Positions 1 through 11,508 are shown, numbered from the stretch's first letter. The stretch is DNA of 64,000 bases from Phanerodontia chrysosporium (GCA_001910725.1 MJGA01000007.1:1054001-1118000), one strand, 5' to 3'. Notes: a model not told the origin generated them from the sequence alone. Numbers and translations: made by a program.

Positions 1-291
1 CGCGCCATCAGCAGGGGGCGCGGGCGCTGGTGCTGCGGGCGGCGGGGCCTGGCTCTGCGCCGGGGCGGGATACGCCTCGGGCGGGAGGCGGCCGCGGATG
101 CAGTGCTTGGACTCGTAGCTGTGGCACTCCTTGTGCTTCATCCAGAGCGTCGCGGCGCCTGCGCCGAAGACGAACCAGAGCAGGCGCGAGCCGCCGCGCC
201 GGCCGTGGTGCCAGCCGTGGTGCCAGTAGGGGTGCATCGTGTGGTGCTTGTAGAGCTTGTGCGGGTCGAATGTGTATGGGCGGAAGACCAT
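1..291 (-). CDS. Small membrane-associated protein, partial (C-terminus outside window)
   Basis: Reading leftward from the ATG at 291, 97 codons stay open to the window edge. The N-terminus is rich in His, Trp and Arg (two HHGWHHG-like motifs around residues 19-27). A short hydrophobic segment follows (about residues 36-48, LLWFVFGAGAATL). After it comes a Cys/His-containing stretch and then a Pro/Ala-rich tail. The layout suggests a short cytosolic N-terminus and one membrane-spanning segment. I do not recognise the family. The reverse strand has the coherent composition; the forward frames look like shadows. The stop codon is not in the window. Confidence 0.55.
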   Translation of the reverse strand, partial: MVFRPYTFDPHKLYKHHTMHPYWHHGWHHGRRGGSRLLWFVFGAGAATLWMKHKECHSYESKHCIRGRLPPEAYPAPAQSQAPPPAAPAPAPPADGA

Positions 292-745
292 GTAGTCTGG
301 CTAGCTGGGGGCGGCGAGTGCGCCGTACTTATACTGGGGTGCGGCGGGCTACGTTGGCGGTCGGCGGGCGCAGTACAGTGGGTCCGTGTCCACTGCTGTC
401 CACCAGGGGTGCCACGGGCCGTGCGACTGCGTGTCCCCTCCGAGGGGGCTCATAATTGCGGCTTGATTCACTTTCGTGCTTGTTGGCCGGGGATGGTCGT
501 AAGCGTCACGCAGAGCAGGTTGACCTTGCGCGTCCGTTCGGCACGCCATGCTTGCACATAGCCGCCGGACGCCGCCTCGGCCTCGGAACCAAGTAATGTC
601 GCACACACAACACGGAGTACAGCAATCACAGCAGACAGCAGCGGGATACATTCCGATGTGAGCGAGCAAAAAAAAAAAAGGACAACAGAGAGACAAGTGT
701 ATACGATACAAAACACATGACATCACACAGCACAAAGAATTACAT
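292..745. other. Intergenic, no supported gene
   Basis: This holds the upstream region of the leftmost gene and the 3' flank of the nucleoporin gene. It has a 12-base A run at 668-679 and AT-rich sequence just past the nucleoporin stop. Open frames here have no coherent composition. Confidence 0.5.
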
Positions 746-3700
746 TCACCGAGGTTCGTCGCAGATCGTGCACTTCGTCGCGTCCGCAGGGTTCTGGAGC
801 ATGCAGCTCTTGCAAGTCCATCCGCTCGTCGCTGCCGGCTTCATGCCCGCGGCAGCCCAGTCAAAGCCCTTCGTCGCCGGCGCAGCGGGCTTCGCGTCCG
901 GCCGGGGCGCGTCACAGATCGTGCACTTCTCCTTCGCCGAGTCTGGGTTCTGCAGCATGCACGTCCCGCACGTCCAGTTGCCGGCGGGCGACGCGGACTG
1001 TGCCTTCACGCCTGCCGCGGCCCAGTCAAAGCCCTTGGCCGCGGGTGCCGCCGCTTTCGCGCCTGGCCGCGGAGCGTCGCAGATCGTGCATTTCTCCTTT
1101 GCTGTCTCCGGGTTCTGGAGCATGCACTGCGCACACGTCCAGCTGCCGGTGGCGGCCGCAGGCTGAGCCTTCATCCCTGCCGCAGACCAGTCGAATGCCT
1201 TCGGTGCTGCCTTCGGCGCGCCGCCTGGCCGAGGTGCATCACAAATTGTGCACTTCTCGGTCGCAGTGGCAGGGTTCTTCAGCATGCACGTATCGCACGT
1301 CCACTGGTCGCCGCATTCTGAGGGCTTCTTAGCACCTGCAGCTCCCCAGTTGAAGCTCGACGTCGTGGTCGATACAGCGGCGGGTGCAGCAGTGAAGTCG
1401 AAGGAGTACTTCGGCAGCTCCGAAACAGGCGTAGACTTGGCGGCATCTCGGGCCTTGATAGTACTTGGTCCAGCACCAGGCGACGATGTAGGGATGTCGA
1501 ACGAGTATGCCTTCAGCTCGGACTTGTGAAGAGACCTCACGGACGCCTTGACCTCAGCGACGTTGGCCGGCGCCTTAGTTGTGGGCTGGGGCACGCTGAG
1601 CGGGGCTGGTGCAGCTGCCACTGGCGACGGAGGCTTCGCGCTCGGCTTCAATGTAGGCTCAGAGTCGTCCTGCATCTGCTCATCCTTCTCGGGCTGGATG
1701 CTGAACCGCAGCTTCGAGGGGCTTTTGGTGCAGAGGACTTGACACCAAAGCGGACTTGGAACCCAAAAGACCAGGTGCGGACGGGCGGGAGATGTAGGCG
1801 ATGAACTACGACGCTTGTTCTCCTCGGGCTCGATGACTTGAGCAGGTTTCACAACGGGCTCAGACTCCATGTCTTGATCCTCGACCTCCTCAATCGAGAT
1901 GGACCGAGTGGGTACTGGCGGCTTGACCGGAGCAGGGACTGGTACGGATGCTGGCGCGGACGCCGAGGGAGTAGCAAAGGTAGGGACTAGGGATGCAGGA
2001 GACGAAGTGGCCTTCGTCTTGCCTTCTTCGGTGGGATGGTTGCTCCTCGTCGGGACCTCCTCGATAGTTGGTTTCGGAGGTGCTTTGTTTTGCACAGGGA
2101 AGGACTGCCCGTTCGAAATCGTCTGACGCTCGCCGTACTTGAGAGGCTCAGCCTTTCTCGGTTGCTGAGTAGAAGCTAAAGGCTTCTGCTTCTCGAATTC
2201 AGGTGGAGGACGTGCCCGTTTGGCACCCTAGCATACTGCGTCAGCATAGCTGGTAGCTTTAGCTTAGTGCTACGTACCTTGGGCACTGTCGCCTCGATGA
2301 TCTTGGCTGGGCTCAACTCAACTTCCTTCCTCTTCTTCTCTCTGGTTTCGACTCGGCTGTCGCCGCAGCCGGAGCAGTTCTTCCTTCGAACTCGACTTCC
2401 TCTTCAACGTCTTCTTCTTCTTTGGCAGCTGCTTGAGATTGCCAGGATAGAGCGCTTCGTATGGATTGATGAGAGCCTTCTTCTTCTCCGATGGCGTCAC
2501 CTCTCTGAGTATGTCGGTCACCAGAGCGGCCGCGCGGGTCGGTCTAGGGGCTGTCGGTGTAGACGAGGGATCGTTGCTCCACGAGTTTCTCAATGGCGAA
2601 GGAACTGCAGGTGCTGTCGGTTTGGTAATTCCAGTTGTGCGAAGTCGGGGGGCTACTGGTGGGTGAGAGTATTCTTGGAAGAAGAGGCTACCGGTTGTGG
2701 TGGTGGAGCCGTTGGAAATGTCTCGCTCGATAGCCTACCGTTGCTATTGTGGACTGACGTCGAAGATACACCATTTGCGCCAGATGCAGGTGCCGAGGTG
2801 TGCTGAGACGTGTTGGTCTGTTCCTCCTCGCCTACGCGTCGCCGTTTCCCGTCCGTCGCTGGGACCTTTTCCGGTGCAATCTTGATGCTAGGTTGCGACC
2901 GTGACGCACCAAAACCTGGGATTGATAACGATTCCGTGGACGGCACTACCTGCACCTTGCCATCGGTAGACACCATTTGGATTTTTCGCCAGCATCCGCG
3001 GTTTCTTTGGCTCGCCATTTGCAGCAGACGTACTCGCAAACGCGCCACTTGAGGGGCTATTGCCACGAGTAGATGGACTGGTGGAGAAACGGAATGGTTC
3101 GCGTTTCTCCTCTTCTTCTGTAGATCCATGCAAAGTTAATACACAGCTGCTTTCCATCAATAGGATAATCTACCGTGATTCTGAGGCCCTCTTCTTCAAG
3201 AAGTGCCATCACTCCGCAATCTCTACAGCATCGAGGGTGAGCTCATGGCCAGGCCGCAGCTTCCTGTTGAGGAAGTTTTTGACGGTCTCAATGTTGCTTC
3301 TTGGCTGCACCTCAGGTACAGGAGAGGTAGAGGAAGCGGTTGGGAGATCAGATGGATGGGAGAAGGTAAAGGTCGACGCGGCCGGCTGTGTCTGGACGGG
3401 CGGGGGTCCTCCAGGCAATTGCGGATACGATGATTGCGGAGCGAGTGGTGGGGGCTGGGTCGCGTCATTGCGCCTTGGCGGTGGTGGTAGTACTGCATTC
3501 TGACCAGTGATCATCTAGGTACATCAGTAAAACAAAACCTCGCTCGATATGCAAGAGGCTTACTGCGAGCCCTCTGTCCACGAGGGCCTGAGCAGCAGGA
3601 TTGGACGGCCCTGTTTCCTGCTCTTCCATTGGCTCATCTTCGTCCAACTCACTCGTGGCCTTAAACCAGCTAATGATACCGTTCAGAATTGATGACTGGG

Positions 3701-3855
3701 TAGAATACATTCAACAAGATTCGCGTGTATACGTAGGTGACACGACCCACCAAAGGCGACTTCTTGTCCTGGGAAGCGCGCGGGGGCGGGCGGGCATAGG
3801 GAAGGGCAAGTTGGTTTCTTTCTGACCTCCTTGACATCGTGGTGCGCTCGACCAT
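746..3855 (-). CDS. Nup153-like nucleoporin with four RanBP2-type zinc fingers
   Basis: The protein is predicted to sit in the nuclear pore basket. The last exon (746 to about 2095) encodes four near-identical C-terminal RanBP2 zinc fingers (W-x-C-x2-C-x10-C-x2-C, each ending in CTICDxPR), spaced about 45-50 residues after an acidic Ser/Pro-rich linker. The N-terminal exons carry a short amphipathic helix (SSILNGIISWFK), as in Nup1/Nup60/Nup153, and a conserved-looking KKPRMLAKNPNGVYRWQGAG block. A PSPLRNSWS segment and an acidic/basic low-complexity region follow. Starts are possible at 3855 or 3837. A clear splice joins 3558/3514 (phase 0). The frame is lost near 3208 (a stop right after the TLDAVEIAE motif) and again near 2660-2675, so two single-base errors or real lesions are likely. 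Exon borders in the middle are approximate. The role is inferred from the finger array and helix. Confidence 0.75.
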
Positions 3856-4062
3856 AGTTGGTGGGGACGCGGCGGGAGAGCGTCGGGTGGCGGAGGAACA
3901 GAGAAAGGTGCAAGGTCGAAATTGGCAGTGGCCGTCGCGAGTGCCTTGTGTTGATGTTTGTGGCGGAGTTTGCCGGCCCTAAACTCGGACCACAGCGGGC
4001 GTGCGTTCAGCTCTGACCACCACACACATCGCGCTCTACACTCCCTCTGGCCCGCTGCCACC
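3856..4062. promoter_or_regulatory. Shared divergent promoter (nucleoporin / complex I subunit)
   Basis: Only about 207 bp separate the two divergent start codons, so both promoters must lie here or overlap the first exons. The complex I start has a textbook context (gccaccATG at 4063). I see no TATA box. Confidence 0.5.
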
Positions 4063-4779
4063 ATGCCGGAGAAGATCGTTGAGACTCCCTACCCGCTCAT
4101 CGACGCGGACCCCTATGCGGGCCGTGTCATGCGCTACATGCGCCCCTCAGACTACGCCGTCTGGGCTGGCGCGACTGGCGCTTTTCCTGCTGCTCTTTAC
4201 TTCTGGGGTGTGTCCTATCCTAGTCTGAGCCTTGCAATGAGAAATAACACCGCGCTCGGAAACTTCAGACATGGCCGATAGGAGCTATAGCAAGCTCAGG
4301 ACCCCAATGCGCTACGGCCTGCTCTTTGGTTTCGTGGGCGGCTTCCTCCTGGCGTACCAACGCTCAAGCTGTGAGACATGATACCCATTGTGCGACGAGA
4401 TGGAACTGAAGAACATGTCACAGTCCGTTTCTGGGGTTGGACTGAGAACCAGCGGGAGCAGGAGATGGACATGAAGGAACTGAGCGAGCGCGCACGGAAG
4501 GGCCTGCCCATTTACGGCGAATCTGGCGAGCCAGAGTGGGTCCAGGGAGCAGCGTACCGCAACTCTGCGTTCTCGCAGCTGAAATTCAGTGAGTACCTAA
4601 ACCTGCTGAGCTTCTCCTGGCTAACTTCCTCACTCAGGCATCTTCCCCATGTACGAAGACTTTGTATACCCGAGCCCCTTGTACGACATGCTAATTATTG
4701 GCTTAGGATCAACCTTGTCAACCACCCGTGGCACGGCGTCGATACCTCCAAGTACGGCAAGAAGGAGGATGACGCATAG
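4063..4779 (+). CDS. NADH:ubiquinone oxidoreductase 21-kDa subunit (complex I accessory)
   Basis: This is an accessory subunit of mitochondrial respiratory complex I. Five exons give 165 residues: 4063-4207, 4269-4370, 4424-4588, 4638-4650 and 4707-4779; all introns are gt..ag and 49-61 nt long. The N-terminal domain starts MPEKIVETPYPLIDADP and contains the RYMRPSDYAVWAGATGAFP membrane-entry region. A second hydrophobic segment follows (GLLFGFVGGFLLAYQRSS). The C-terminal domain contains FRFWGWTENQREQEMDM and ends with NLVNHPWHGVDTSKYG. Both domains match the fungal 21-kDa family (NADH-u_ox-rdase plus its C-terminal domain). The 13-nt fourth exon is needed to restore the conserved FPMINLVNHP junction. 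The start is fixed by a perfect Kozak context. Confidence 0.93.
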
Positions 4780-5749
4780 ATGTTCCCGTCATGTCACAAG
4801 GTTCCAAACGCAATGCATCTATTCCTTGCCTAAAAATATTCCGCTGCCTTCAGTCCCAAGCAGCTTACTCCAGCGGGCATTGCAGGTTCGTAGGCTACAC
4901 GTAGATCTACACTAACTTCCCTCTACCGGCTCGCAAACGAGATTTATCTCGTTAAATGATATAAGCCTCGACCCGACTTTGTGGAGCGGAACTGCAGTCG
5001 CTTTTGCAGGTCTGCACCTACTCACGAGAGTTTCTGCTTTCGAACCTCGTCATCCACTCCTTGCATACCTAAATTCTCTACACAAAAGCGGCTCACACAT
5101 TCCATAACTTACTTGTTCGCGTGGCTCCCAGCTGCCCCGCACGACGGTGTTAGTCCGCCTGCCCATGGGCGCTTGACAACAGCTTGGTGGCGTTCGAAAG
5201 CGCATCACTGCCTAGTATGGTAACGCGGCGCTGCTCTCAACAGCAAGCATGTGATGTAGCTTCCTTGAATCAAACGCTCTAGGCATGAGGAGGTGCGTGA
5301 GAATTAATCAGTCGTCCCCGGTGATATTTGCTGCAGATGCACATCCCGCCAGCTGTATCTCTCACGGACGACTCGCAGACTCCTCAGGGCCGCGGATCTA
5401 AACCGGGCCTGTTCCCGACATTCTACACTGTGTGAAGGCACTTTCCCTCGGTTCTATCATTCAATACCCCTGATACACCGGGAAAGACTACCGATTGACA
5501 TTCTTTCTCCCACAAGTCGAGATTTGCTCGTCTACCCGAGTGGCAACGAATACACTTTTATCGGCACGGAAGGCGAAGGTTGTTGTATGTGCTCTGCAAT
5601 GAAGCTAAAAAGGTGCTGGACGCCAGATAGTTCCCACTGCAATTTGTCGAGTCGCTCATCTTGTCATTCGCTCGTGCAACAGCAAGCCCCTCAAGGAAAC
5701 CTCTTATACAGACGAAGCAAGGCTAGGGAGTGAAGCACACCTACCCAAG
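4780..5749. other. Intergenic, no gene seen
   Basis: This is 970 bp between the complex I subunit and the first hydrolase. Frames are short and broken and no structured RNA is recognisable. It must contain the 3' end of the former gene and the promoter of the latter. Confidence 0.5.
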
Positions 5750-6968
5750 ATGCCTCTGGCACAAATCGACCACAAGAGGACCTCGATCTACTATGAGGAC
5801 TCCGGTGCCCCGCATGGGTATCCAGCCTATACCACCGTTGTGTTCGTCCATGGCGCCCTGGTCAATTGTGGTATGTCTCTGCCAAACACATAAGTTGTGT
5901 CTGACGTGCCAACAGCGACGTTCGAGCGCATGCTCCCGCTCGCACCCAAATATGGCATACGCGTCATAACCATGAATTGCCGTGACTATCGCGGATCTAC
6001 ACCCTATACGCCTGAAGAACTGGGACACATGACAGACCCAGATCTTGCCGTCCAGGCATCTGCAGTGCGTAGGTGGGGACGAGAAATCGGGCAATTCTTG
6101 AATACGTGTGCAAGACACTGCACATCCCTGCTGGCACCACCGGACAAGCAGGCGGTGTCGTCCTGGCAGCCTGGTCCATGAGCGGCATCGCATCCCTATC
6201 CATTCTAGGAGATCCTGAGACTCTGGGTACAGATCTTGCCCAGTCACTAGCACCATACGTACGTAAAGTCATCCTCTATGGTGGGTTCAACTTTCACGAT
6301 ATCTCCATTGCTTGTCTTGACTATTTGTGCAGATTCACCGGCCATCTCATATGGCGCGTCACCCGAAATTGGTATCCCTTGGCCCTTCTCCGACCCAACA
6401 CTTTCTCCTGAAGATATACCCTACGCCTTCACCGCCTGGGCATCCTCGTACTGTGCTCCGCTGCCCGACGGCGTCCCCATCACGCCCGAGACGCTGCGAG
6501 CGCACCACGAGGTCCTCCCGCGCATGCCGACGCTGCGCACGCTCCCGCCCGCGGAGTTCGCGCGCATGACCGACCTCGGTGCCAGCACGCGCTCGCTGCT
6601 CATCATGAACACGGACCCGAGCATCCGCCAGGCACACGCGCGCCGCGCATTTTGCGACGCGGACGCCGTGCTCCCGCATGTCGACGTCCTCGCGCTGTGG
6701 TGCGACCACACGGTGTGGCAAACCGCCCTGGGGGCGAAGGCATTCCTAGAGCTTGCTAGCGCCCGGCCGATCCCGGCAAGCGAAAGAGAAGGACTGCCTT
6801 CATTAGGCTGAGGGGTGCGAACCATTTTGTGAGTCTGGCTTGGCGAGGCACCGGTTTCCAGGACGCTGACTGTCTGGTGCCTAGCTCCATTGGGACGACC
6901 CGGAGAGGATGGTCCGCTTGTTGGCGGATACTTGTATATGTTCTCCTCCAGCTCCGACTTCGAAATGA
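5750..6968 (+). CDS. Alpha/beta hydrolase, first of a tandem pair (two apparent frame breaks)
   Basis: A probable serine hydrolase of unknown substrate. Exon 1 (5750-5870) encodes MPLAQIDHKRTSIYYEDSG and the oxyanion-type VFVHGALVN; exon 2 starts at 5916. Next come MNCRDYRGSTPYTPEEL, the likely nucleophile region AAWSMSGIASLSILGD, a WCDHTVW segment that may carry the acid, and GANHF/LHWDDPERM near the C-terminus, which may supply the catalytic His. Introns follow ILY(D) near 6280 and GANHF near 6832; the stop is TGA at 6966-6968. Compared with its neighbour at 7565, one base is missing near 6100 (expected FLEYVCKTLHIP) and one near 6768 (expected DPGKRKRR). Each break is cured by adding one base. 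Confidence 0.75.
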
Positions 6969-7564
6969 GCAAACTATGAGTAGGCAGAATCGAGATTCCT
7001 CTTGCCAAGATCGCGTCACTATCTCGTTCCCCTTGCTACACCATAGCCAGGACCAACCGTCTTTCGCTATTGTCTCTTTTCGCATGACTTCACCCCTACG
7101 TCACTCTAGTTCCTGTTGGAGACATGCAGACACTAGGCAGTGGGTTTAGACAATTATGTAAGTCTCATCCCCGCCGTTCAGCCGCCCTGCTCATGTTTCC
7201 CTGCAAGTGTTCGTCAGTGTGTCCGGCTGTGCTTATCAGCTGCATTGGATCATGCTCTGTACTCACCCAACGCTGCGAGACGGAAAGACTGGTTTTACCA
7301 CATGCACCAAAAAGATTCATTACTTCCCACCGGCCCTCGGGCGTGTAACCACCACGTGCGACCACTTACCACACAAGACCCGTTGGCTGAACGCCACCTC
7401 GTATCGCCTCAGGAACACCGGCGAACAATGCAGACTAACGTCTAGTAGACACACCGATCTGATGCCATGGCGTGAGCATGCAATCGGACGTGGGTTCCGT
7501 GAGTCGTCTTGCATAAAAGCCCCTGAAGAGAGCTTTGGTTCTCGTGTACTAGTAGCTCGACAAC
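6969..7564. promoter_or_regulatory. Intergenic with TATA-like box of the second hydrolase
   Basis: These 596 bp hold no supported gene. A TATA-like cataaaag lies at 7512-7519, about 50 nt before the ATG at 7565, a reasonable core promoter position. Confidence 0.4.
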
Positions 7565-8817
7565 ATGCCCCTCGCACAGATAGACGAGAAAGGAACGTCT
7601 ATATACTACGAGGACTCCGGCGTGCCGGACGGCTCTGCTGCGGATTACACCACCATCGTTCTTGTCCATGGTGCGCTGATCAATTCAGGTATGTTTGTAC
7701 ATCGGTGCCACGGAGAGGCATTAACATACGTTCACACAGCTATATTCCGGCGCATGCTGCCCCACGCGTCCAGACATGGTATACGCATTATCACCATGAA
7801 CTGCCGGACTACCGGGGCTCCACTCCGTATACTGCGGAGGAGCTCGCACAGTTTGCTAGTCCCGATCTCGAGGTTCAAGCGCTCACAGTGCGTAGGTGGG
7901 GACAAGAGGTCGCCCTATTCCTCGCATATGTCTGTCAGACGCTAGATGTTCCGTTGATCACCATCGATGGAGCACAGAAACGCGGCGGCTTGGTGCTAGT
8001 GACATGGTCGCTGAGCAGCATCGCAGCTATGTCCATCTTGGGAGATCGCAGAACGCTGGGAGACGATTTGTCAGGCGTACTTGCTCCGTATCTGCGCAAG
8101 GTTGTCCTCTACGGTACGCCAAACGTTCTTCCCTTCAGCCGAGCCGCACTGACGCTTCAATAGATCCTCCGTGCATTGTATACGGCCACACGCTTGATGT
8201 AGGCCTGCCTTTCCCTCTAGCAGACCCGTCTGTCCCACCTGAAGGGATCGTTGACGCGTTCGTCGACTGGGCCTCATCGTACTTTGTCCCAGTGCCCGAA
8301 GATGTCCCCATCACGGTAGAGGCGCTGCTCGAGCACCACAAAGCCCTCCCTCGCACGCCGACGCTGCGTACAATGTCTCCGGAGGAGCTCGAACGCACGG
8401 TCGACCCTGAGGTGGCGACACGATCCCTCGGGGTCATGGGCACGGATATGGCGATCCGACAGAGACACGCACGAGGCGCTTTCTCCGACAGAGACGCGGT
8501 CCTGCCTGACGTGGAGCTTCTGGTGTTCTGGTGCGACCAGTCTGTCTGGTTCACGACGTGGGGCGCCAAGGTGTTTGGTGACCTTGTCAGCCAACCGGCA
8601 GATGCAGGCAAGAGGAAGAGGCCGGCCCGCTTGTTGAAGATCAAGAATGCAAACCACTGTGTAAGTTTATCGTGCGTGCTGTTGTTGGTGGTGCGAGGCG
8701 CTGACTCCTGGTCAGATCCACTGGGACGACCCGGAGAGGGTTATCCGCCTCTTCGCCGAGCACTGTGCGGAAACATCGCCGGTGCCTGGCTCCCCGACTG
8801 CAGTGAGCAAGATGTAG
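7565..8817 (+). CDS. Alpha/beta hydrolase, second of a tandem pair (one apparent frame break)
   Basis: A paralogue of the preceding gene with the same exon pattern. It contains MPLAQIDEKGTSIYYEDSG, VLVHGALIN, DYRGSTPYTAEEL, FLAYVCQTLDVP, VTWSLSSIAAMSILGD, LRKVVLY(D), VFWCDQSVW and NANHC/IHWDDPERVIRLF. Introns lie near 7689-7739, 8114-8163 and 8660-8715; the stop TAG ends at 8817. One base appears to be missing near 7805: the text reads ctgccggactac, whereas ctgccgggactac would give NCRDYRGS as in the neighbour. The pair arose by tandem duplication. No genes around it suggest a pathway, so the substrate is unknown. Confidence 0.78.
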
Positions 8818-9511
8818 GAGGGCGACTATGCTCATAGCATGGTCACGCCGAGCAGGAAGATTCGTTGTTCGTATTACAGCGGCAGGTGCTTCTGTCCGAT
8901 ACTCGTCGTCTGTCTGTCCTGCAGGGATGTGACATACGTTGGAAGGCGCAAACGCAACCACATATATGCAGTACTAGACCTGAATTCAACGATGATTAGT
9001 AACTTGCACTTACGTTATGAGATATGCAGAAAAGTGGGAGGTTGTGCCGAATAGAGTCTCTTCGTTCTGCTGCTCGGGCTTCGGAGTCGCCTTAGCGGTA
9101 TTTATTTGTACGTATTTGCACGCTTTCGTCACCGCCTGCACCGTTGCGGGACGCGACGTCTGGAAAAAATCAGTAATAATAAGCATGCACTTGAAGCTAT
9201 AGCGAGCGATGTCTGTGAACTTTCGTCAACTGTGTAAAAGCAGTGAGCTTGTCCGCCGCATCACTGCATTCGGGTTTTACGCAGGCGGAGCGCCTTGTCC
9301 AGCTTAAACAAGCACTGATAGTATGGCTCTGTAATGTACACCGCCGCCGCTTGCGCTACGCGAGTAGTATTATTTCGCATTGCTGTGCGAGGTGTGCTGG
9401 TCATGACACAGACTCGGGAGGTCCGGATGCAGTGACGGCCGACGTTGCACGTGCAGCGATCGCGTAAGACGTGCCCGTGGCTTTGATGACGAGTGCGGAG
9501 GCGATACTCTC
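8818..9511. other. Intergenic, no gene seen
   Basis: These 694 bp have no coherent coding frame. They hold the 3' flank of the second hydrolase and the upstream region of the sulfoxide reductase gene. Confidence 0.5.
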
Positions 9512-10208
9512 ATGGTCCTTCTCACCAGGCTCATCAGACCTATAAAATCGACGCTCGCTCTTGCTGCCAGGCGTACACACAACTCTCGCATCCCCGCCGC
9601 CTTCCGTTTCCAGCACCGCAACATGTCAAACGTGAACAAGAGTGACGCCGAGTGGAGGGCGATCCTTTCCCCCGAGCAGGTACGCACCCATGCGACTGGG
9701 CTGTGGGCGCGGGGGCGTGCTGACGAGGACCTGCACAGTTCCGCATCCTCCGCCAGAAGGGCACCGAGCCCGCCGGCACCGGCAAGTACAACAAGCACAA
9801 GGAGGAGGGTGTCTACACGTGCGCCGGGTGCGGCGCCCCGCTGTACAAGAGCACGACCAAGTTCGATAGTGGATGCGGATGGCCTGCATTCTTCGATGGT
9901 ACGTCATCTACTCATTGTCTAGATTATGTATGGTGCTGACTGTGTGTGCTGCGTGGTCTAGCTATCCCCGGCGCCGTCAGTCGCCACGAAGATCGTTCGC
10001 ATGGCATGACGCGCACTGAGATCACTTGCACTGCTTGCGGCGGACACCTTGGCCATGTCTTCAAAGGCGAAGGCTTCCCAACTCCAAGTGGGTGTCTTGC
10101 CTTCCCTGTCTCGCCTGAACGCTCGCTCACATGGTTTGCCTTGCAGCCGATGAACGCCATTGCGTCAACTCGATCTCTCTTAACTTCGCCGAAGACAAGA
10201 AGCAGTAG
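9512..10208 (+). CDS. Peptide-methionine (R)-S-oxide reductase, MsrB type
   Basis: The enzyme reduces methionine-R-sulfoxide in proteins. Exons 9512-9679, 9739-9898, 9962-10087 and 10147-10208 encode 171 residues. The zinc-binding pairs are CAGC ([11 protein letters not shown]) and CTAC ([14 protein letters not shown]). The core contains [12 protein letters not shown] and the active-site Cys in [10 protein letters not shown]. The first 37 residues are basic, hydroxylated and free of acidic residues, like a mitochondrial presequence. A second in-frame ATG at 9623 ([15 protein letters not shown]) would give a cytosolic form. A TATAAAA at 9541 lies between the two starts, so the short form may be the main product. 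All splice junctions preserve frame and family motifs. Confidence 0.93.
9541..9547 (+). promoter_or_regulatory. TATA box inside the presequence-coding part of the MsrB gene
   Basis: A TATAAAA lies 29 nt after the first ATG and 76-82 nt before the second. Initiation about 30 nt downstream would give a transcript whose first ATG is 9623. Confidence 0.4.
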
Positions 10209-10510
10209 ACGATCTCTTACGTAGCATACCCCGTGGCTTCAGCGTGTACTGTATCATTTAGCACTCAATGGATCTGTAGCTCTATCATGGTGACTTCATT
10301 CCGATATGGCTTATGCTTGTAATCAGGCTACATTGTGAGATTAGAACGAGATTCCGATTTGTCCTTTGCGCTTTGATTCTTGGGTGTAGTAAATAGACAG
10401 CGAGATCAGAACCCACGAGAGAGAGACCGATTCCAAGGATGTATCGTAAGGTGCGACCCGTCGCGTGATTATTATGATTATAGCGGGGATAGTGATCAGA
10501 GAGGATAGGC

Positions 10511-11192
10511 TTAGAGACCCTCCATGCTCGACACGAGCTCGTTGAGCTCTGCTTGGGACTTGCGGTACTTCTCTTGCATTTCCTACACAAGCGATATCAG
10601 CAAGATCATCGCAAAGCGGCGGGCGCTGGGGCCAGCTCAGCATGGTTGGGCGATAGGGACGCACCTCGAACTTCTTCTCCCACTGGTCGCGCTCCTGCTC
10701 GACTCTCTGCACGCGCCGCTCGAACTCCTCCGCCTTGACATCCACCTCCCGCAGCCTGTGAGGTGGCAGAGATCAGCAATCAGGTTTCATCGGAACCATC
10801 GTGACACGTACTTCTCGACGACCTCCTTGGAGTGCTTCTCTGCCGCGTCGAGCTCCTCCTCGAGAAGCTGGACCTTGCGCTGGAGACCCTCGCTCGTGAC
10901 CTTGGTCGACTCCGCGTCCTGCGCAGCAGCCTTGGTCTCGGAGAGCTTGGACTCGTACTTCTCGAGCTGCTCGTCTGCGAGGGCGAGCTTGTGCTGGAGC
11001 GACGTGATCTCCTGGTCCTTCTCAAGGACCTGCTGCTCGAGCTTCTTGACCTTGGCCTCGGCCTCCTCTGCGCGCGCGATGGCGTTGTCGGCCTCCTGGC
11101 GGAGGGAGGCAAGACGCTGCGGATGAGGGGTGTCAATCGGGGGCGCGCAGGAGCACGAGGACGGCGATGTGTACCTCCTTGATTCTCTCCAT
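10511..11192 (-). CDS. Tropomyosin
   Basis: A coiled-coil protein that binds along actin filaments in cables and the cytokinetic ring. Exons (- strand) are 11192-11175, 11116-10812, 10755-10665 and 10582-10511, giving 161 residues, the usual length of short fungal tropomyosins such as fission yeast Cdc8. The sequence is an unbroken heptad coiled coil: it starts MERIKE/RLASLRQEADNAIARAE, continues through KVKKLEQQVLEKDQEITSLQ and LEKYESKLSETKAAAQDAES, and ends ELNELVSSMEGL. The 18-nt first exon encoding MERIKE is supported by the phase-0 splice. All junctions keep the frame. Confidence 0.93.
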
Positions 11193-11508
11193 GTGTGCGG
11201 TGTGTGAGGTGGGCGGTGGTGGTGTGGTTGTCGGGTGTGGTGGCTGGGTTGGTAGGGTGTGTCTCGGCTTCGTGGCTGTTCAGATTATCGCGTCTGTTAT
11301 AGCGCATCCAGGCCGTGGGAACTTTGATCCAGCACGTGCGGGGTAGCATCAGCGATCTCGACCTCGGCTCTCCCTTCCACTCGCCATCCACTCCCAGCAA
11401 CCGGTCTCTGCTCTCTCAAGCACGCAGAGCACCGCATATACACACCACCTCTCTCTAGACCTTAGATCTCCTCGTAATCTCGCCCCAACGTCGCCGTCGT
11501 AGCCCGCC
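11193..11508. promoter_or_regulatory. Divergent promoter (tropomyosin / DUF2408 protein) with a G/T-rich tract
   Basis: This 316-bp gap between divergent starts opens with about 70 bp of strongly G/T-rich sequence (11192-11262), which would be a C/A-rich 5' leader on the tropomyosin transcript. No TATA box is obvious. Confidence 0.45.

Noticed and set aside
349..735. Minus-strand Cys-rich frame that could be a small secreted protein
   Set aside because: The hydrophobic start comes from A/T-rich sequence after the nucleoporin gene, there is no coherent mature region, and the second half is antisense to nothing conserved.
717..1166. Forward-strand open frame with three similar repeats
   Set aside because: It is the antisense shadow of the four RanBP2 zinc-finger repeats encoded on the minus strand.
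5750..6968. The first hydrolase as a pseudogene
   Set aside because: Each break is repaired by one base in a short run, all motifs are kept, and the same kind of gap occurs in many unrelated genes of the window.
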